Positions 16,680 to 25,308 of a DNA stretch of 64,000 nucleotides are shown here, one piece after another (position 1 is the stretch's first letter; every line of letters starts with the position of its first letter). The DNA is from Gemmatimonadota bacterium. GTDB lineage: Bacteria; Gemmatimonadota; Gemmatimonadetes; Gemmatimonadales; GWC2-71-9. The position numbers and the translations under genes are program-made. The notes beneath the pieces were generated by a model. It worked only from the letters and a program-made list of their open reading frames with translations. It searched no databases and had not been told where the DNA came from. The stretch lies in NCBI GenBank assembly GCA_009692115.1, contig SHZU01000008.1:62001-126000 (forward strand). The letters are read 5' to 3'.

Positions 16680-16697
16680 CCCAGCCGTCCGGCTGGG
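16680..16697. other. Perfect hairpin between a small gene and the porin gene
   Basis: CCCAGCC (16680-16686) pairs with GGCTGGG (16691-16697) across GTCC. No T-run follows in either direction, so it is not a classical intrinsic terminator; it may mark the processing or attenuation point before the metal-uptake operon. Confidence 0.4.
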
Positions 16698-16730
16698 TCG
16701 CTATCCTCGAGATCACAGGAAGGAGCCCCC

Positions 16731-17897
16731 ATGGACGTGCGGGCCTACAGTCTATTGATACTGGCCACCGTCGTGACCCCGGCGTACGGCCAAGACACGA
16801 CCAAGACCGCTCCCCCGCCGATTCCGGCGCGGAGTGCCACCAATCCCCGGTTGTTGCCTGACGTCAGCATGGTCGGCGACTTGATTGGAGACTTTTCCCG
16901 CCGGGGCTCGACTCAGGAGGGCGGCCAGCGGTTTGCGGTGCGAGAGGTGGAACTCGCCATCCAATCCGCCATTGATCCCTATTTCCGTGGCGATGTGTTC
17001 CTCGGCCTCAACGACGAGGAAAAGATTTCGATCGAGCAGGCGTACCTCACGGCCACTGCACTTCCGGGCGGCCTCGAAGCTCGGTTCGGCCGGTTCCTGA
17101 TGCCGTTTGGCAAGCAGAATATGACCCACCGGCACGACCTCCACACCATTGAGTATCCCTGGGTCCTCCAGCGGTTCCTCGGGCCCGAGGGTCTCAAGGG
17201 TACCGGGATCTACCTCAGCAAGGTGTTCTCGCCACTTGGCTTCTATCAGGAACTCCAGGTGACGGCAACCGACCGGTTCGGGGAATTCGACGAGTCACTC
17301 CAAACCACGGAGCCGGTCAACACCAAACTCGCCAACCTCGGTTTTTCGGCCCGGCTCCGGAACTATGTCGATCTGACCAACCACGCCAACCTCGAGATTT
17401 CCGCCAGTGCGATCACCGGCAAGCGGCCCGGTGAAGCGGTCGGTGTTCCCGGGGTCAACGCCGTGACCGCCCGCCAAAGCCTCATCGGCATCGATGCCAC
17501 CTATCGTTGGCGCCCGCTGAAACAAGGCCTCTACCGGTCGTTCATCCTTCAAGCGGAGATCCTCCGCCAGCTGAACGGCGGGGGCGACATCCCGGCGGGG
17601 TTGCCGGCGGCCCGTTACCTGGGCCCGACCGCAAACTCCACCGGCGGCTATGTGTACAGCCGCTATCAACTGACTCGCCGGACGTTCCTCGGGGCTCGTT
17701 ACGACTGGGTAGCCGATCCGGATGCCGCCGGTGAGCGGCTTCGGGCGGCATCCGGGTATTGGCAATTTTTCCCCAGTGAATTCTCGAAAATCCTGATCGG
17801 CTATGAGCGGGTGACCCCTCCCGGTGAATCGGCCTACGGACGCATCATGGTCCAGGCCACGTTCGCCATGGGTCCCCACAAGCCGCACCCGTTCTGA
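16731..17897 (+). CDS. Outer-membrane beta-barrel (porin-like) protein of the metal-uptake operon
   Basis: 388 residues with a signal peptide cleaved near AYGQ. The chain is alternating amphipathic strands (FAVREVELAIQSAIDPYFRGDVF, EARFGRFLMPFGKQNMTHRH, FLGARYDWV) and ends in a short strand ATFAMGPHKPHPF. The FGRFLMPFGK segment is the pattern of phosphate-selective-porin-like barrels. It is followed after 11 bases by the substrate-binding gene of a metal ABC importer, so an outer-membrane route for zinc or manganese is the simplest reading. Ribosome site AGGAAGGAG is upstream of the ATG. Confidence 0.72.
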   Translation: MDVRAYSLLILATVVTPAYGQDTTKTAPPPIPARSATNPRLLPDVSMVGDLIGDFSRRGSTQEGGQRFAVREVELAIQSAIDPYFRGDVFLGLNDEEKISIEQAYLTATALPGGLEARFGRFLMPFGKQNMTHRHDLHTIEYPWVLQRFLGPEGLKGTGIYLSKVFSPLGFYQELQVTATDRFGEFDESLQTTEPVNTKLANLGFSARLRNYVDLTNHANLEISASAITGKRPGEAVGVPGVNAVTARQSLIGIDATYRWRPLKQGLYRSFILQAEILRQLNGGGDIPAGLPAARYLGPTANSTGGYVYSRYQLTRRTFLGARYDWVADPDAAGERLRAASGYWQFFPSEFSKILIGYERVTPPGESAYGRIMVQATFAMGPHKPHPF

Positions 17898-17908
17898 GGA
17901 CCCTGGCC

Positions 17909-18814
17909 ATGCGACGACTCCTGCTGACTGTTCCGCTGCTGCTGCTGGAGCTGACCGTTCCCGCGGCAGCGCAACTCAAAGTGGTGACCAGTACGTCCGA
18001 CCTGTACGATATCGCCCGCCAGATTGGCGGCGCTCGAATCAAGATCAAACACATCAGCGAAGGCTACCAAGACCCCCACTTCGTCGAAGCCAAGCCGAGT
18101 TTTGTGCTCGACCTGCAAAAAGCCGATGTGTGGGCCTTTGTTGGCCTGGATTTGGAAATCGGGTGGATGCCCATCCTGCTCGATGGAGCCCGCAACCCGA
18201 AAATTCGTTTGGGCGGGACTGGTTACCTCGACGTGTCCAAGGCCATTGCCGTGCTGGACCTGCCGAGCGGGTCGGTCGATCGAAGCCAGGGGGACGTCCA
18301 TGCGTTGGGGAACCCCCACTACTGGCTCGACCCCGTCAACGGACGGCGGATCGCCGGGCTGTTCCGGGATAAGTTCTCGGAACTCGACCCCGCGGGGGCG
18401 GCCGATTACGCCGCCAATCTTTTCAGATTCGAGGGCGCGATTGACGCGGCGGCCAAGGGATGGGCCGCCGATCTCGCGAGCCTCAAGGCCCGGCCGATCG
18501 TCGCCTGGCACACCAGCTGGCGCTATTTTGCCGAGTATACCGGCGTCAACATCGTCGGGTTTGTCGAACCGAAACCGGGCGTTCCGCCCTCGCCGTCGCA
18601 TCTGACCGGCCTGATTCAGACCATCAAGCGGACCGGGGCCAAGGCCATCGTCTTGGAGCCGTACTACGATCGGAAAACGGCCGATTTCCTGGCCTCCAAA
18701 ACCGGTGCAACGGTCGTCGTTCTGCCGCCATCGGTCGGCGGACAGAAGGGTCTCGACGACTACCTGGCTGTCATGACGTACAACATCCGGACGCTGGCGA
18801 AAGTGGTGCAATGA
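17909..18814 (+). CDS. znuA: Metal ABC transporter substrate-binding protein (ZnuA/cluster A-I type)
   Basis: 301 residues with a signal peptide ending PAAAQ. It matches cluster 9 (Zn/Mn) binding proteins: TSTSDLYDIARQIGG, DPHFVEAKPS (first His), GNPHYWLDPVNG (second His), VAWHTSWRYFAEYTG (third His) and EPYYDRKTADFLA near the fourth ligand. A His-His-His-acid site favours zinc over manganese; this is inference. There is no His-rich flexible loop. It captures metal in the periplasm and delivers it to the permease encoded two genes on. Stop overlaps the ATPase start (ATGA). Confidence 0.87.
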   Translation: MRRLLLTVPLLLLELTVPAAAQLKVVTSTSDLYDIARQIGGARIKIKHISEGYQDPHFVEAKPSFVLDLQKADVWAFVGLDLEIGWMPILLDGARNPKIRLGGTGYLDVSKAIAVLDLPSGSVDRSQGDVHALGNPHYWLDPVNGRRIAGLFRDKFSELDPAGAADYAANLFRFEGAIDAAAKGWAADLASLKARPIVAWHTSWRYFAEYTGVNIVGFVEPKPGVPPSPSHLTGLIQTIKRTGAKAIVLEPYYDRKTADFLASKTGATVVVLPPSVGGQKGLDDYLAVMTYNIRTLAKVVQ

Positions 18815-19578
18815 GCGACCTGGTTCGGTTCGACGGCGTCAGTCTCGGTTACGGGCGGAGTCCGGTGCTGACCGGCGTGACCTTCGCGGTGCCCGAGGGG
18901 GATTTTCTAGGTGTCGTCGGGCCGAATGGGTCCGGGAAGACCACGATCATTCGGGCGATGTTGGGTACTCTCCTGCCACTGGCGGGCACGGTTACCAAGA
19001 CCGCAGGCCTCCGGTTCGGCTACGTCCCCCAGCGCGACCAGGTCGACTCGCTCTTCCCGCTGTCGGTCAGCGACGTCGTCATCATGGGCCGGTACGATCG
19101 GATCCGGCTTGGGCACCGCCCCGGCCCCGACGATCGTCGCGCGGCGCGCCAGGCCCTTGAGCAGGTCGGGGTTCCGCACTTGGCCGACCGAAACCTGTCC
19201 CGGCTTTCGGGAGGGCAGAAGCAACGGGTCCTCATTGCGCGGGCCCTGGTCGGCGATCCCAACGTGCTGGTCTTGGATGAGCCGACCAACGGGATGGATC
19301 TCGTCTCCACGACCCAGATTCTCGGATTGGTGCGGGATCTGCACGACCAACGCGGCTTGACCGTCGTGATGGTGAGCCATGCCTTGAACGAGGTGGCCAA
19401 CTACGTCCACCGGATCGGATTGGTGTTCGAGGAGAAACTTCGGCTCGGAATGGTCCCCGAGATCATCAATGAGGAGGTCCTGAGCCAAGTCTACGGACTC
19501 CCCGTCGAGGTCAACACGTTCGACGGTCACCGGGTCGTCGTCACCCGCCGGCCCGCCAGGTCACCCGGGCATGTTTGA
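18811..19578 (+). CDS. znuC: Metal ABC transporter ATP-binding protein
   Basis: 255 residues. Complete ABC ATPase: Walker A GPNGSGKTT, Q-loop FGYVPQRDQVD, signature LSGGQKQR, Walker B VLVLDEPTNGMD and the switch His in MVSHAL. The FGYVPQR Q-loop is typical of the Zn/Mn (ZnuC/MntB) subfamily. It powers the importer with its neighbours; the start overlaps znuA by ATGA and the end overlaps the permease by eight bases. Confidence 0.92.
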   Translation: MSDLVRFDGVSLGYGRSPVLTGVTFAVPEGDFLGVVGPNGSGKTTIIRAMLGTLLPLAGTVTKTAGLRFGYVPQRDQVDSLFPLSVSDVVIMGRYDRIRLGHRPGPDDRRAARQALEQVGVPHLADRNLSRLSGGQKQRVLIARALVGDPNVLVLDEPTNGMDLVSTTQILGLVRDLHDQRGLTVVMVSHALNEVANYVHRIGLVFEEKLRLGMVPEIINEEVLSQVYGLPVEVNTFDGHRVVVTRRPARSPGHV

Positions 19579-20395
19579 GACCATCTCGCTGTTTCGGGAG
19601 GCCTTGTACGGTGCACTGATTATCGGGGTGGGGTGCGCCGTCCTGGGCGTCTACGTGGTGCTCCGTCGCATCGTGTTCGTCGGTGCGGCGCTCGCCCAGT
19701 TGTCTTCCGCCGGCATTGCGTTGGCCATCTGGCTCGGCGGCCTCGGTCTGTTCGGTACCAACCACGCCTATACCATTGGGATGTCGCTGGTGGTGACACT
19801 GGCGGGCGCCCTCTTCTTCGGTGCCGGGGGCGGCCGGCGGTTCTTGCACCATGACGCTGGGATCGGGGTGACCTACGCGGTGGCGGCCGCCTTGGGCATT
19901 CTCCTGATCGCCAAAGCCGCGAGCGGCGAAGCCCACGACATCTTTCTCCAGGGCAATATTCTCGGCATCACCCGCCACGAAACGCTCGAACTGCTCGCGG
20001 TCATCGGTCCGGTCCTGGTGCTGCACTTCGCGCTCGCCAAAGAATTCACCTTCGTTTCCTTCGATCCGGAAACGGCCCAGACCATGGGCTATCGGGTCAC
20101 CCGGTGGAATCTGTTGCTTTATCTGACGATCGGCGTGGTGATTGCGTTCGCGATGCAGTCGGCGGGCGTCCTGCTGGTGTTCAACTTTCTGGTCCTGCCG
20201 GCGGTGACCGGGCTGCTGCTGGCCCGGTCGATGCACGGGGCATTCGGCTATTCGATCGCGTCGGCGGTCCTCGCGTCGGTGGTCGGATTTTCGCTCTCGA
20301 TTCCCTTGGACCTCCCAACCGGTCCGACGATCATCGCGATATCGGGACTGGTTGCCCTCGTCGCTTGGTGGGTTCGGCGGACCAGGGGCGAGTAG
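19571..20395 (+). CDS. znuB: Metal ABC transporter permease
   Basis: 274 residues, about eight membrane segments, the ABC-3 permease fold. Seen: GVGCAVLGVYVVLRRIVFVGAALAQLSSAG (typical second helix), FTFVSFDPETAQTMGY and the C-terminal FSLSIPLDLPTGPTIIAISG. It forms the inner-membrane channel for the imported metal, probably zinc. It is the last gene of the cluster; no Zur gene is seen nearby. Confidence 0.9.
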   Translation: MFETISLFREALYGALIIGVGCAVLGVYVVLRRIVFVGAALAQLSSAGIALAIWLGGLGLFGTNHAYTIGMSLVVTLAGALFFGAGGGRRFLHHDAGIGVTYAVAAALGILLIAKAASGEAHDIFLQGNILGITRHETLELLAVIGPVLVLHFALAKEFTFVSFDPETAQTMGYRVTRWNLLLYLTIGVVIAFAMQSAGVLLVFNFLVLPAVTGLLLARSMHGAFGYSIASAVLASVVGFSLSIPLDLPTGPTIIAISGLVALVAWWVRRTRGE

Positions 20396-20824
20396 CGCCG
20401 TGCTCGACGTGGACGCCGCCCCGGCCAAGCGCCAGTTCGAGAATCCACTCCCAACCGATCGTAGCGCGGAACGTCTTCATCGTCATCCCGAGGTAGCGGG
20501 CCACCCAACTGCGAAGCGTCCGCGCCTCCGTTCCCATCATATGGGCCATCTGCTCCACGGTCAACGCCGCGGTTTCGGTCTTGGCCCGTAACAGGCCATG
20601 GATCCGAATCCAGTCGTGTCGGCTGTAGTTGCCTTGGCGTCGCAGCCGGTACCGGACGGTCCGCTCCGCGTTCCCGCCGGTTTGACCGTGGCGCGGGCTC
20701 CAAATCTGGTCGAGAGTCTGGCCCAGGTGGCGATCGACGCCGGATCAGGGGCCCCGGCCGTGAGGTCGAGGACCGGGACCAAGAGGTCGCCCATCGGCGG
20801 GGTGGGTGCGGTTGTGGCGGTCAT
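20331..20824 (-). pseudogene. AraC-type helix-turn-helix regulator, apparently frameshifted
   Basis: One frame (from about 20741 to 20331) encodes an AraC-like DNA-binding region: LTVEQMAHMMGTEARTLRSW followed by YLGMTMKTFRATIGWEWILE. The upstream part RTVRYRLRRQGNYSRHDW is in this frame but lacks ATG or GTG; the frame is closed by TGA at 20745-20747. A plausible N-terminus starting at ATG 20824 (MTATTAPTPPMGDLLVPVLD) is in another frame and would join near 20695. I read this as one regulator broken by a frameshift. A short protein starting at the TTG at 20564 is the alternative. It overlaps the end of the metal permease on the other strand. Confidence 0.5.
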
Positions 20825-20969
20825 CAGGGGCCTGAAATGCAGAACCTGTGTCTCTTTTCAGTCATCTAAACGTTGGTGCCATAACGAGTTGCCCAAGTGG
20901 CTGCCGGGAAGCCCGGCCTCCGGGCGGCGCGGGTTGCCAGAAACGGGGGGATTCCGCTTTCTTGCTGCC

Positions 20970-21176
20970 ATGACTGAAATCAAGCTGGCCATCGAAGGCA
21001 TGTCGTGCAACCACTGCCTCAACGCGGTGAATCGGGGGCTCGCCAAGCTTCCTGGCGTTCGGATCAAGTCGGTGGCCATTGGCCGGGCCGAGCTCGAGTT
21101 CGACCCCGGGCAGGGGAGCCCCGCGTTGATCGTCGCGGCCATCGACGACGCGGGTTTCAAAGCAACGCCGATGTAA
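20970..21176 (+). CDS. Heavy-metal-associated (HMA) domain protein, copper-chaperone-like
   Basis: 68 residues, a single HMA domain. The metal-binding motif is MSCNHC (residues 11-16), followed by the expected pattern NRGLAKLPGVRIKSVAIGRA and FDPGQGSPALIVAAIDDAGF. CxxC HMA proteins carry Cu(I) or a related soft metal in the cytoplasm or form the N-terminus of metal ATPases. No ATPase is encoded nearby; proximity to the zinc importer hints at a metal-homeostasis neighbourhood. Confidence 0.85.
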   Translation: MTEIKLAIEGMSCNHCLNAVNRGLAKLPGVRIKSVAIGRAELEFDPGQGSPALIVAAIDDAGFKATPM

Positions 21177-21194
21177 TGGTGCTATCGTATTCGG

Positions 21195-24100
21195 ATGCCC
21201 AACATCCGGTTCGCTCTTCTCCTCGGACCCGTCGTGCTCGGGTGCGGGACTCAACCCAGTCAATCGATCGACCCCTCCGTAAGCTTGGATCCGCCAGGCG
21301 GTGAGACCCGGGTCATTGATTTCACGACCGATGAAGGCACTGGGATGTCGGTCGATGTGGCCCCCGACGCCAGTTGGCTCGCCTTCGATCTGTTGGGGCA
21401 TGTCTACCGAATGCCGCAAAGCGGCGGCACCGCGGTGGCCCTGACCCAGAACAGCGGCCCCGCCCTCAACTTTCACCCGGCGATTTCGCCGGACGGAAAG
21501 CGAATCGCCTTCACCTCGGACCGGAACGGCCAGCTGGCCATTTGGACCATGGCCGCCGACGGCACCGACCCGAAACTCGTGTTCGGCGATCCGGACACCC
21601 GGTTCATTCAGCCCGCCTGGGCGCCCGACGGCAAGAGTCTGGTTGCGGTCCGGTTGTACCGGACGCCGGGGCGCGGTTGGCACCGTCAGAACCGGACGCT
21701 GTTTCGGTTGCCGCTCGATGGTGGCCCGCCGGAACCACTGGTCAACGAACGGCTGACCCAACCGGACTCGCCCCATTTTTCTCCCGACGGCCGGGATCTC
21801 TTCTACCACGTGTCCTACTCGATCGGCGAAGGGCTCGGCATGCTCACCGCCGGGTACCGGATCATCCGGCGCGAGTTGGCCACCGGCCGGTCGGAGACGG
21901 TCCGGGTCCCGGGGCCGGCCGAGCCATCGCCCGAGTTCCGCGCGGCCCTCAAAGCCGGCGGCTACGCGGCCGACGTCGGGAACGAGCCCTCGGCCACGAC
22001 GCCCAAAGTGTCGCCGGATGGGAAGTGGCTGACCTTTTCCAGGGAAATGCCGGACCAGACGTTCGAGTGGCGGGGCCACACCATGCGGCCGAGCACCGGG
22101 CTCTGGATTCGAAACCTGGCGAGCGGGGAGGAACGGGCCCTCCTGCCCGTCGCTACCAAGGACCTCACTGAAATCAACGCGCAGTACGCCTATCGGCCGT
22201 TTCCAGGGTACGCCTGGATGCCCGATGGCCGATCGATCGTGTTGTCGGTTGGCGGCAAGATCCAGCGACTCGATGTGGCGACCGGAACCCTGACGCCGAT
22301 TCCGTTCGAGGCTCGGGTGCTCCGGACCGTGGCGGAGCCGGTTCGAGGCCGGATCCAAATTGACGATGACTCGCTCGAGGTTCGGTTCATTCAGTGGCCG
22401 GCGGCGTCGCCGGACGGGAAGCGGCTGGCGTTCGTGGCGGCGGGTCGGATCTGGGTCATGGACCTTCCCGGCGGCACTCCGACGCCGCTGACCGAGCCGA
22501 TGCTACCGGCATTTCAGTTTGCCCCGGTGTGGTCACCGGATGGGCAGTCGGTGGCGTTTACCAGCTGGGACGAAACGTCGCGCGGTCACCTCTGGGTCGT
22601 TGGGGGAGCGGGCGGCGTGGTGCGGCGGGTATCGAACGCACCCGGGGAGTATCTCGGGCCGGTCTTCAGCCCCGATGGCCGGTGGCTCGCGGCGAGCCGG
22701 GGCCCCGGTCCGAAGCCGGGGCAGGGCTGGAACCCCTGGGCAAACCCGGCTGGTTGGGATCTGGTTCGGTTCTCGGCGGCGGGCGGCCCGGCCACCGTCC
22801 TGGCGTCGATCGGCGGTTGGCAGCGGGCCGGCCTTGGGCCCGACGGTCGCCTAACGTTTCCGGCCCAGAAGCTCGCGCAACCCGCCTCGCCGCTTTTGTA
22901 CAAACCGTTTCCCGACTCGGCCGATCTGGCCAACACCGTCCAGGTCAATACGGTGAGTTGGGAAGGCGGCGGCGTGCGGACGCATCTCGAGTTTCCGGCC
23001 CGGCGCGGGCAGGGGAACACCCCGGTGTGGTCGCCGGACGGTCGGTGGGTGGCATTCGATGCGGCTCACCAGGTCTTCGTGGCCCCCACCACACCCGATG
23101 GCGGCGTCCAACCCATCGAGCCGAATCCGAACGTCACGGCGGCGGGTCGGGTCCGAGTCGGCGAATGGGGCGGGATCTTCCCCCGATGGCGGAACGCCAC
23201 CACGCTCGAGTTTGCATCCGGGCCCCGGTATGTGACCTATGACGTCGCCTCGGCCAAGGCCGAGGCGATTGAGATCCGGTTGCGGTTGCCGCGGATGAAG
23301 CCGGCCGGATCGATCGCGTTGGTCGGCGCCAAGATCGTCACCATCGACAGCGGTGGGGTGATCGACCGAGGTACCGTCGTGGTGCGCGGCTCGCGGATTG
23401 CCTGCGTCGGGGTCTGCGACACCACCGGCGTCGACCGGGTCGTTGACGTGTCGGGCAAGACGATCATGCCCGGGCTGATCGATCTCCACGCCCATCATAC
23501 CGAGAGTGACGCCGGCGCCACCGTTACCCAGCATCACTCACCCTTCGCCCTCGATCTGGCCTACGGGGTCACCACCATCGTCGACCCGGCCACCCAATCG
23601 GCGAGCGCGTTCGCGCTGACCGAACTGGTCGAGGCCGGCGTGATGCCCGGCCCTCGGGTGTACAGCTCCGCCGAAACCGTCATCGCCTGGGGCAGCGCCT
23701 GGGGCGATTTCCCCGAGATCGATTCGATCGGGGTGGCCCGGTCGGAGATCAACCGCCGGAAGGCCTGGGGAGCGGTGACCATCAAGAACTACCGCCAGCC
23801 CGGCCGCCGCCAGCATCAACTGCTGGTCCAAGCCGCCCGGGAGGCGGAGATCAGCCTCACCAGCGAGGGCGGGCCGCTCTTTCTCGATGTGGGCTATGCT
23901 ATCGACGGACAAACCGGTTGGGAGCACATGATCGCCGATCTGCCGCTCTATCGCGATGCCACCACGTTTTTCGGCAAGGCCGGTCTGGTCTACTCGCCGA
24001 CGCTGATGGTGGCCGGGGTGCCCCACGGGGCGATGGAATACTACCGGCCCTCGGCCGACCTGCTGAACGAAGCCCGAACTCGGCGGTTCATGCCCTACCC

Positions 24101-24545
24101 GGTCCTGGCTGCGAAGGTCGCGAGCGCCGCGCCGAAACTCCTCGAACAGGTGGCGTTCCCGATCATGGCTGAGGGCGTGGCCGATATCGTCAAGGCGGGC
24201 GGGTTTGCCGCCATCGGCGAGCACGGGGAGCAAACCGGGATTGGTTCGCACTGGGAACTCTGGACCTATGCGACCGCGCTCACGCCGGTCGAGGCGATCA
24301 AGGTGGCGACCTGGAACGGCGCGTATTTCATCGGGGCCCACCACGAAACCGGGTCGATCCGAGCCGGCAAGCTCGCCGACCTCGCGATTCTGGACGCCGA
24401 CCCGACCATCGACATTCGAAACTCCTCGAAGGTTGCCATGGTCATGAAAGCAGGCCGCCTGTACGAGGCCGCCACCCTCAACGAACTCTGGCCCGGCACG
24501 AAACCCTACGGCCGGATTCCGTGGCCGACCGGCCCGCGCCCTTAG
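21195..24545 (+). CDS. Giant lipoprotein: PD40/TolB-like beta-propeller fused to an amidohydrolase
   Basis: 1116 residues. A lipobox-like signal (LLGPVVLGC) anchors it outside the inner membrane. Residues about 40-680 are beta-propeller blades with repeated SPDGK or SPDGRW signatures (FHPAISPDGKRIAFTSDRNG, FAPVWSPDGQSVAFTS). From about residue 710 an amidohydrolase barrel follows, with the metal-site motif MPGLIDLHAHHTES and the late AAIGEHGEQTG and NGAYFIGAHHETGSIRAGKLADLAIL segments. Such fusions are found in Gemmatimonadota and Bacteroidota and probably hydrolyse cyclic amides, peptides or related bonds in the periplasm; the substrate is unknown. No operon partner. Confidence 0.88.
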   Translation: MPNIRFALLLGPVVLGCGTQPSQSIDPSVSLDPPGGETRVIDFTTDEGTGMSVDVAPDASWLAFDLLGHVYRMPQSGGTAVALTQNSGPALNFHPAISPDGKRIAFTSDRNGQLAIWTMAADGTDPKLVFGDPDTRFIQPAWAPDGKSLVAVRLYRTPGRGWHRQNRTLFRLPLDGGPPEPLVNERLTQPDSPHFSPDGRDLFYHVSYSIGEGLGMLTAGYRIIRRELATGRSETVRVPGPAEPSPEFRAALKAGGYAADVGNEPSATTPKVSPDGKWLTFSREMPDQTFEWRGHTMRPSTGLWIRNLASGEERALLPVATKDLTEINAQYAYRPFPGYAWMPDGRSIVLSVGGKIQRLDVATGTLTPIPFEARVLRTVAEPVRGRIQIDDDSLEVRFIQWPAASPDGKRLAFVAAGRIWVMDLPGGTPTPLTEPMLPAFQFAPVWSPDGQSVAFTSWDETSRGHLWVVGGAGGVVRRVSNAPGEYLGPVFSPDGRWLAASRGPGPKPGQGWNPWANPAGWDLVRFSAAGGPATVLASIGGWQRAGLGPDGRLTFPAQKLAQPASPLLYKPFPDSADLANTVQVNTVSWEGGGVRTHLEFPARRGQGNTPVWSPDGRWVAFDAAHQVFVAPTTPDGGVQPIEPNPNVTAAGRVRVGEWGGIFPRWRNATTLEFASGPRYVTYDVASAKAEAIEIRLRLPRMKPAGSIALVGAKIVTIDSGGVIDRGTVVVRGSRIACVGVCDTTGVDRVVDVSGKTIMPGLIDLHAHHTESDAGATVTQHHSPFALDLAYGVTTIVDPATQSASAFALTELVEAGVMPGPRVYSSAETVIAWGSAWGDFPEIDSIGVARSEINRRKAWGAVTIKNYRQPGRRQHQLLVQAAREAEISLTSEGGPLFLDVGYAIDGQTGWEHMIADLPLYRDATTFFGKAGLVYSPTLMVAGVPHGAMEYYRPSADLLNEARTRRFMPYPVLAAKVASAAPKLLEQVAFPIMAEGVADIVKAGGFAAIGEHGEQTGIGSHWELWTYATALTPVEAIKVATWNGAYFIGAHHETGSIRAGKLADLAILDADPTIDIRNSSKVAMVMKAGRLYEAATLNELWPGTKPYGRIPWPTGPRP

Positions 24546-24567
24546 GGGGTTGGCGTGTTTTGAAGCA

Positions 24568-24605
24568 TTGACAGTATACATGTAAAGCTGTACATTGTAC
24601 ATGTA
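24568..24605 (+). promoter_or_regulatory. Sigma-70-like promoter with palindromic operators for the toxin-antitoxin pair
   Basis: TTGACA (24568-24573) and TACATT (24591-24596) are separated by 17 bases. TACATGTA palindromes lie at 24577-24584 and 24598-24605, 21 bases apart, with a TGTACA at 24589-24594 between them. Operators within and after the core promoter are what an autoregulating ribbon-helix-helix antitoxin would use. Confidence 0.75.
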
Positions 24606-24617
24606 AATGGGGGCCTG

Positions 24618-24914
24618 ATGTCTGATTCGAAAAACATCCCGCGGGTTCGGGAGCCGGTCCAGGTCTACCTCGACGGGCCTGACCTCTATCTCCTCGACGA
24701 CTTGGTCGTGGCCACCGGCCTGACCAAGGCCGAACTGCTCCGTCGCGGTCTGCGGCGGCTGTCCGATGAGGCCCTCGGTGATCGGGCGGCCGGCTGGTCG
24801 CTCGACCGGTTGATTGGGGCGGCGGATGGGCCGGCGCCAGCACCGGACTTGGCGGTCAATCACGACGAGTACCTCTACGGCAAGGCGTCGGGTGGCCGGT
24901 CGCGTTCTCGCTGA
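24618..24914 (+). CDS. Ribbon-helix-helix antitoxin of a type II toxin-antitoxin system
   Basis: 98 residues from ATG 24618 behind GGGGG. The first 50 residues fit a ribbon-helix-helix DNA-binding domain: the strand EPVQVYLDGPDLYLLDDLVV, then ATGLTKAELLRRGLRRLSDE. The C-terminal half is acidic/flexible and ends in DEYLYGKASGGRSRSR, a short toxin-neutralising tail of the kind seen in VapB proteins. Its end overlaps the start of the PIN toxin gene by 23 bases. It should repress its own promoter through the TACATGTA sites. Confidence 0.82.
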   Translation: MSDSKNIPRVREPVQVYLDGPDLYLLDDLVVATGLTKAELLRRGLRRLSDEALGDRAAGWSLDRLIGAADGPAPAPDLAVNHDEYLYGKASGGRSRSR

Positions 24915-25308
24915 TACCAGCGCGCTCCTGGCGCTGGCCCATCGGCAGGACCAGTATCACGTCCGGGCGGTCACGATCGCTCGCCGGTTCCTGGCGTCGG
25001 GCGGCCGGTTCGTGGCCACGCCGTTGATTTTGGCGGAACTTCAGGGATTGTTGCTGTATCGTCGCGGCCCGGAGGTAGCCCGCGGCGTCACCACCGCGTT
25101 GCTCGAGGACCCCGCCTACCAGTGGCTCGCGGTCGACGCCGAGGTGCTGGAGGCCGCGGCCAGCGGCTGGTTGGAGCGGTTCCGGGACCAGCGCCTGACG
25201 CTCTGCGACGCGGTCAGCTTCGAGTCGATGCGCCGGGAGCGAATCAAGTCGGCCTTTGCGTTCGACCAGCATTTCGAACTGGCGGGGTTCAAGGTCCTCG
25301 CCGCCTAG
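24892..25308 (+). CDS. vapC: VapC-like PIN-domain ribonuclease toxin
   Basis: 138 residues from GTG 24892, chosen because the PIN domain then starts correctly (VLADTSALLALAHRQDQYH). Acidic active-site residues: Asp in ADTSALL, Glu in ILAELQG, and the Asp pair in LTLCDAVSF and FAFDQHFELAGF. PIN toxins cleave tRNA or rRNA when their antitoxin is lost. It is encoded downstream of the ribbon-helix-helix gene with overlapping frames. It converges with the TPR gene of the succinate dehydrogenase operon with a four-base overlap. Confidence 0.87.
   Translation: MAGRVLADTSALLALAHRQDQYHVRAVTIARRFLASGGRFVATPLILAELQGLLLYRRGPEVARGVTTALLEDPAYQWLAVDAEVLEAAASGWLERFRDQRLTLCDAVSFESMRRERIKSAFAFDQHFELAGFKVLAA

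Noticed and set aside
16680-16697. Hairpin considered as an intrinsic terminator
   Set aside because: No T-run follows on either strand.
20862-22358. Open minus-strand frame of about 498 codons
   Set aside because: Antisense to the HMA and amidohydrolase genes, which have clear motifs; no ribosome site or recognisable domain.
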